The position numbers were made by a program, and so were the translations under genes. The notes under the pieces were generated by a model. It saw only the letters and a list, made by a program, of their open reading frames with translations, was not told the origin of the DNA and searched no databases. From Amaranthus tricolor (Eukaryota > Streptophyta > Magnoliopsida > Caryophyllales > Amaranthaceae), in NCBI RefSeq assembly GCF_026212465.1, contig NC_080051.1, positions 15,185,904 through 15,249,903 of the forward strand: a stretch of DNA of 64,000 nucleotides. The letters run 5' to 3'. Positions 61,001 through 64,000 of the stretch are shown here, one piece after another (position 1 is the first letter of the stretch; each line of letters begins with the position of its first letter).

Positions 61001-64000
61001 TAATCTTTTGAATGAAAGCTTTTGATAATCATTTGTATAATCTTTTGAAGTTAAGTAATGTAAAGTGATAACAATATCTTATTTATGTATACTGTGTTGT
61101 GTTAATACTGTATTGAATGAAAGCTTTATTACTTATTTAAGAAGATTTCGCAAAATTTGTATACCATTGAATCTAAACTATTTGGGTCAAATGGGTCAAA
61201 TGACCTGAAATATATGGGTTTAATGTAGGGCTGGCAAAAGCTGAGCCGACCTGCTAACCTGATCTGAAACCGACCCGAAATTAGCGGGTTTGGGTTTAGA
61301 TTTTTGACCCAATTAATTAAATGGGTCAACCCGACCTGATCTGTTTATTAAATGGGTTAGGTTCATGTTGAATATTTAAACCCGAAAAAAACCTGTTTAA
61401 CCCATTTATTAAATGGGTCAATCAGGTCAGGTCGACCCATATTTAACCCGTTGAAAATTTTAAATAAAGTCATAATTCATAAAGATGATGACTAGAAATT
61501 TATTAACCCAAATAAAGTCATAACTGATATATCATAAAGACATAAACCCTAAAAATTTAACCCATTAAACCCATTGAAATTCTATGCGCCTCCTCTGTTC
61601 CTCTTCTCTCCTTTGTGCGACTGTGCGGCCTACACCTTCTCCTTCCTCTTCTCTCCGGCGGCTTCTTCTCTGTGCGACTGTGCGCCTTCTCCTTCATCTT
61701 CTCTGCGGCACCAAGGTAAGTATTATTTCTTTGTTGTCCGATTTTTTTGATTTTTTTGATCGATTTATTCTGATTTGGATTGTGTTCGATTTTTTTTATT
61801 TTTTTGTGTTTGATTTTAATGTTCATTGTTGTTACTGCTATTTTCATTGTTCTTAATGCCATCTTTAATTCTTCATAATAATTTGGTTCGTGTTTGTGTT
61901 ATTTAGGGTTCGATTTTTTGGTTTTGTGTTTGATTTTTTTGTGTTTGTGTTACTGCTATTTTTTGTGTTTGATTTTTTTGTGTTTGATTTTGTGTTATTT
62001 AGGGTTCATTGTTCTTAATCCTCATTAAATCTCAATTCTTTCTTCCTATTATTCTATACTTATTTTTTTTATTTACTCCATTTTTTGGTTTCTTGACCAA
62101 TTTTTGCAAGATTCATATGTTTTGGCTTCATCGGTTTGTCTCATTTCAGGTAATTTTTTTTTTTATTTTTTTTTTATTTTACAACTTATTTTACAACATA
62201 TATTGTACACTGTATAATCTTTTGAATGAAAGCTTTTGATAATCATTTGTATAATCTTTTGAAGTTAAGTAATGTAAAGTGATAACAATATCTTATTTAT
62301 GTATACTGTGTTGTGTTAATACTGTATTGAATGAAAGCTTTATTACTTATTTAAGAAGATTTCGCAAAATTTGTATACCATTGAATCTAAACTATTTGGG
62401 TCAAATGGGTCAAATGACCTGAAATATATGGGTTTAATGTAGGGCTGGCAAAAGCTGAGCCGACCTGCTAACCTGATCTGAAACCGACCCGAAATTAGCG
62501 GGTTTGGGTTTAGATTTTTGACCCAATTAATTAAATGGGTCAACCCGACCTGATCTGTTTATTAAATGGGTTAGGTTCATGTTGAATATTTAAACCCGAA
62601 AAAAACCTGTTTAACCCATTTATTAAATGGGTCAATCAGGTCAGGTCGACCCATATTTAACCCGTTGAAAATTTTAAATAAAGTCATAATTCATAAAGAT
62701 GATGACTAGAAATTTATTAACCCAAATAAAGTCATAACTGATATATCATAAAGACATAAACCCTAAAAATTTAACCCATTAAACCCATTGAAATTCTATG
62801 CGCCTCCTCTGTTCCTCTTCTCTCCTTTGTGCGACTGTGCGGCCTACACCTTCTCCTTCCTCTTCTCTCCGGCGGCTTCTTCTCTGTGCGACTGTGCGCC
62901 TTCTCCTTCATCTTCTCTGCGGCACCAAGGTAAGTATTATTTCTTTGTTGTCCGATTTTTTTGATTTTTTTGATCGATTTATTCTGATTTGGATTGTGTT
63001 CGATTTTTTTTATTTTTTTGTGTTTGATTTTAATGTTCATTGTTGTTACTGCTATTTTCATTGTTCTTAATGCCATGTTTAATTCTTCATAATAATTTGG
63101 TTCGTGTTTGTGTTATTTAGGGTTCGATTTTTTGGTTTTGTGTTTGATTTTTTTGTGTTTGTGTTACTGCTATTTTTTGTGTTTGATTTTTTTGTGTTTG
63201 ATTTTGTGTTATTTAGGGTTCATTGTTCTTAATCCTCATTAAATCTCAATTCTTTCTTCCTATTATTCTATACTTATTTTTTTTATTTACTCCATTTTTT
63301 GGTTTCTTGACCAATTTTTGCAAGATTCATATGTTTTGGCTTCATCGGTTTGTCTCATTTCAGGTAATTTTTTTTTTTTATTTTTTTTTTATTTTACAAC
63401 TTATTTTACAACATATATTGTACACTGTATAATCTTTTGAATGAAAGCTTTTGATAATCATTTGTATAATCTTTTGAAGTTAAGTAATGTAAAGTGATAA
63501 CAATATCTTATTTATGTATACTGTGTTGTGTTAATACTGTATTGAATGAAAGCTTTATTACTTATTTAAGAAGATTTCGCAAAATTTGTATACCATTGAA
63601 TCTAAACTATTTGGGTCAAATGGGTCAAATGACCTGAAATATATGGGTTTAATGTAGGGCTGGCAAAAGCTGAGCCGACCTGCTAACCTGATCTGAAACC
63701 GACCCGAAATTAGCGGGTTTGGGTTTAGATTTTTGACCCAATTAATTAAATGGGTCAACCCGACCTGATCTGTTTATTAAATGGGTTAGGTTCATGTTGA
63801 ATATTTAAACCCGAAAAAAACCTGTTTAACCCATTTATTAAATGGGTCAATCAGGTCAGGTCGACCCATATTTAACCCGTTGAAAATTTTAAATAAAGTC
63901 ATAATTCATAAAGATGATGACTAGAAATTTATTAACCCAAATAAAGTCATAACTGATATATCATAAAGACATAAACCCTAAAAATTTAACCCATTAAACC
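49080..64000 (+). repeat. Tandem array of 1214/1215-bp units starting at a hAT-like terminus
   Basis: Units begin (TAGGGCTGGCAAAAGCT) at 49080, 50295, 51509, 52723, 53938, 55153, 56368, 57582, 58796, 60011, 61226, 62440 and 63655; the last is cut by the window end. All are head to tail and nearly identical; differences are a T-run of variable length about 920 bp in, GCCATGTTT or GCCATCTTT about 1065 bp after the start of the preceding unit (C form in the units starting 51509, 56368 and 61226), GCTAAGCC in place of GCTGAGCC in unit 1, and CCCTACC in the unit starting 56368. Each unit has hAT-like subterminal AAATGGGT/ACCCATTT motifs in the first 260 bp, a telomere-box-like AAACCCTAA, a CT-rich leader-like stretch and an AAG|GTAAGT donor. 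No transposase coding. The open frames repeated in each unit are by-products of sequence identity. Confidence 0.97.
49398..50003 (+). promoter_or_regulatory. Promoter/leader-like module of the array unit (shown in unit 1)
   Basis: After AAACCCTAA the unit has a CT-rich, GC-elevated stretch (49438-49569) with doubled TGTGCGACTGTGCG words, ending in CACCAAG|GTAAGTATT at 49569/49570. AT/T-rich intron-like sequence follows, with acceptor-like TTATTTAG at 49753-49760 and 49849-49856 and TCATTTCAG at 49995-50003. This is the layout of a plant non-coding first exon plus leader intron, and of the 5' ends of Ac-like hAT genes. Transcription is inferred only. The same module recurs in every unit. Confidence 0.5.

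Noticed and set aside
49411..63758. Open frames of 66, 69/76, 90 and 101 codons repeated in every array unit
   Set aside because: They recur only because the units are nearly identical. They overlap each other on both strands, span the intron-like T-rich part and resemble no known protein.
49080..64000. Array as a pure assembly artefact
   Set aside because: Units carry reproducible single-base and T-run differences in a non-random order, which simple duplication of one contig piece would not produce. Total copy number could still be wrong.

Overview
The window looks like nuclear DNA of a eudicot plant. It is AT-rich and full of plant transposable elements (Mutator, hAT, PIF/Harbinger, Stowaway-like, Ty1/copia, Ty3/gypsy, a Cassandra-type TRIM). 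It holds three intron-containing housekeeping genes whose exons can be joined by hand: RPAC2 (shared Pol I/III subunit, + strand), mS34 (mitochondrial small-ribosomal-subunit protein, - strand) and TIM10 (mitochondrial inner-membrane import chaperone, + strand). The species cannot be settled from sequence alone. Most other open frames are shadows or transposon remnants.

Layout. 1-2360: decayed Mutator (MULE) transposase with its terminal region. 2580-3031: broken RPA70-like OB-fold fragment on the - strand. 3079-3629: Harbinger MITE. 5577-6350: probable degenerate hAT-like element. About 6390-15226: one old - strand Ty1/copia element, opened by three later insertions whose target-site duplications can be read (an LTR at 6949-9843, a hAT MITE at 11464-11940, a solo LTR at 12850-14297). 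15227-20670: no confident gene, one degenerate tandem repeat. 20676-23777: 5'-truncated chromovirus (Ty3/gypsy with chromodomain), split by a Harbinger MITE rich in GATCT motifs. 23815-24083: Cassandra-like LTR with an embedded 5S rRNA-like segment. 24100-24450: hAT transposase fragment. 24660-26030: second - strand copia fragment.

26170-43000 is the main gene island. RPAC2 (coding exons 27330-30888) and mS34 (37318-32106) converge tail to tail. Their promoters, 5' leaders and the start of their 5'-UTR introns are homologous to each other in inverted orientation (26690-27173 against 37862-37359). RPAC2 intron 1 contains one hAT-type MITE nested in another. The long mS34 intron contains a diverged direct duplication and a copia 5' end. 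Upstream of mS34 sits a Mutator-like element of about 4.6 kb with long inverted ends and a plant-mobile-domain (PMD) gene remnant; a 2.3 kb hAT element with a palindrome cluster is nested in it. A Stowaway-like MITE cluster follows.

TIM10 (44518-48026) has five coding exons and a 5'-UTR intron. About 1 kb past its stop codon, at 49080, a head-to-tail array of 1214/1215-bp units begins. It runs through 12 complete copies and part of a thirteenth to the window edge, with near-perfect identity. Each unit starts at what looks like a hAT transposon terminus, followed by subterminal repeats, a pyrimidine-rich leader-like exon and a consensus splice donor. The array therefore looks like a satellite built from the promoter end of an autonomous hAT transposon, with a four-unit higher-order rhythm. 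This is the most unusual structure in the window.
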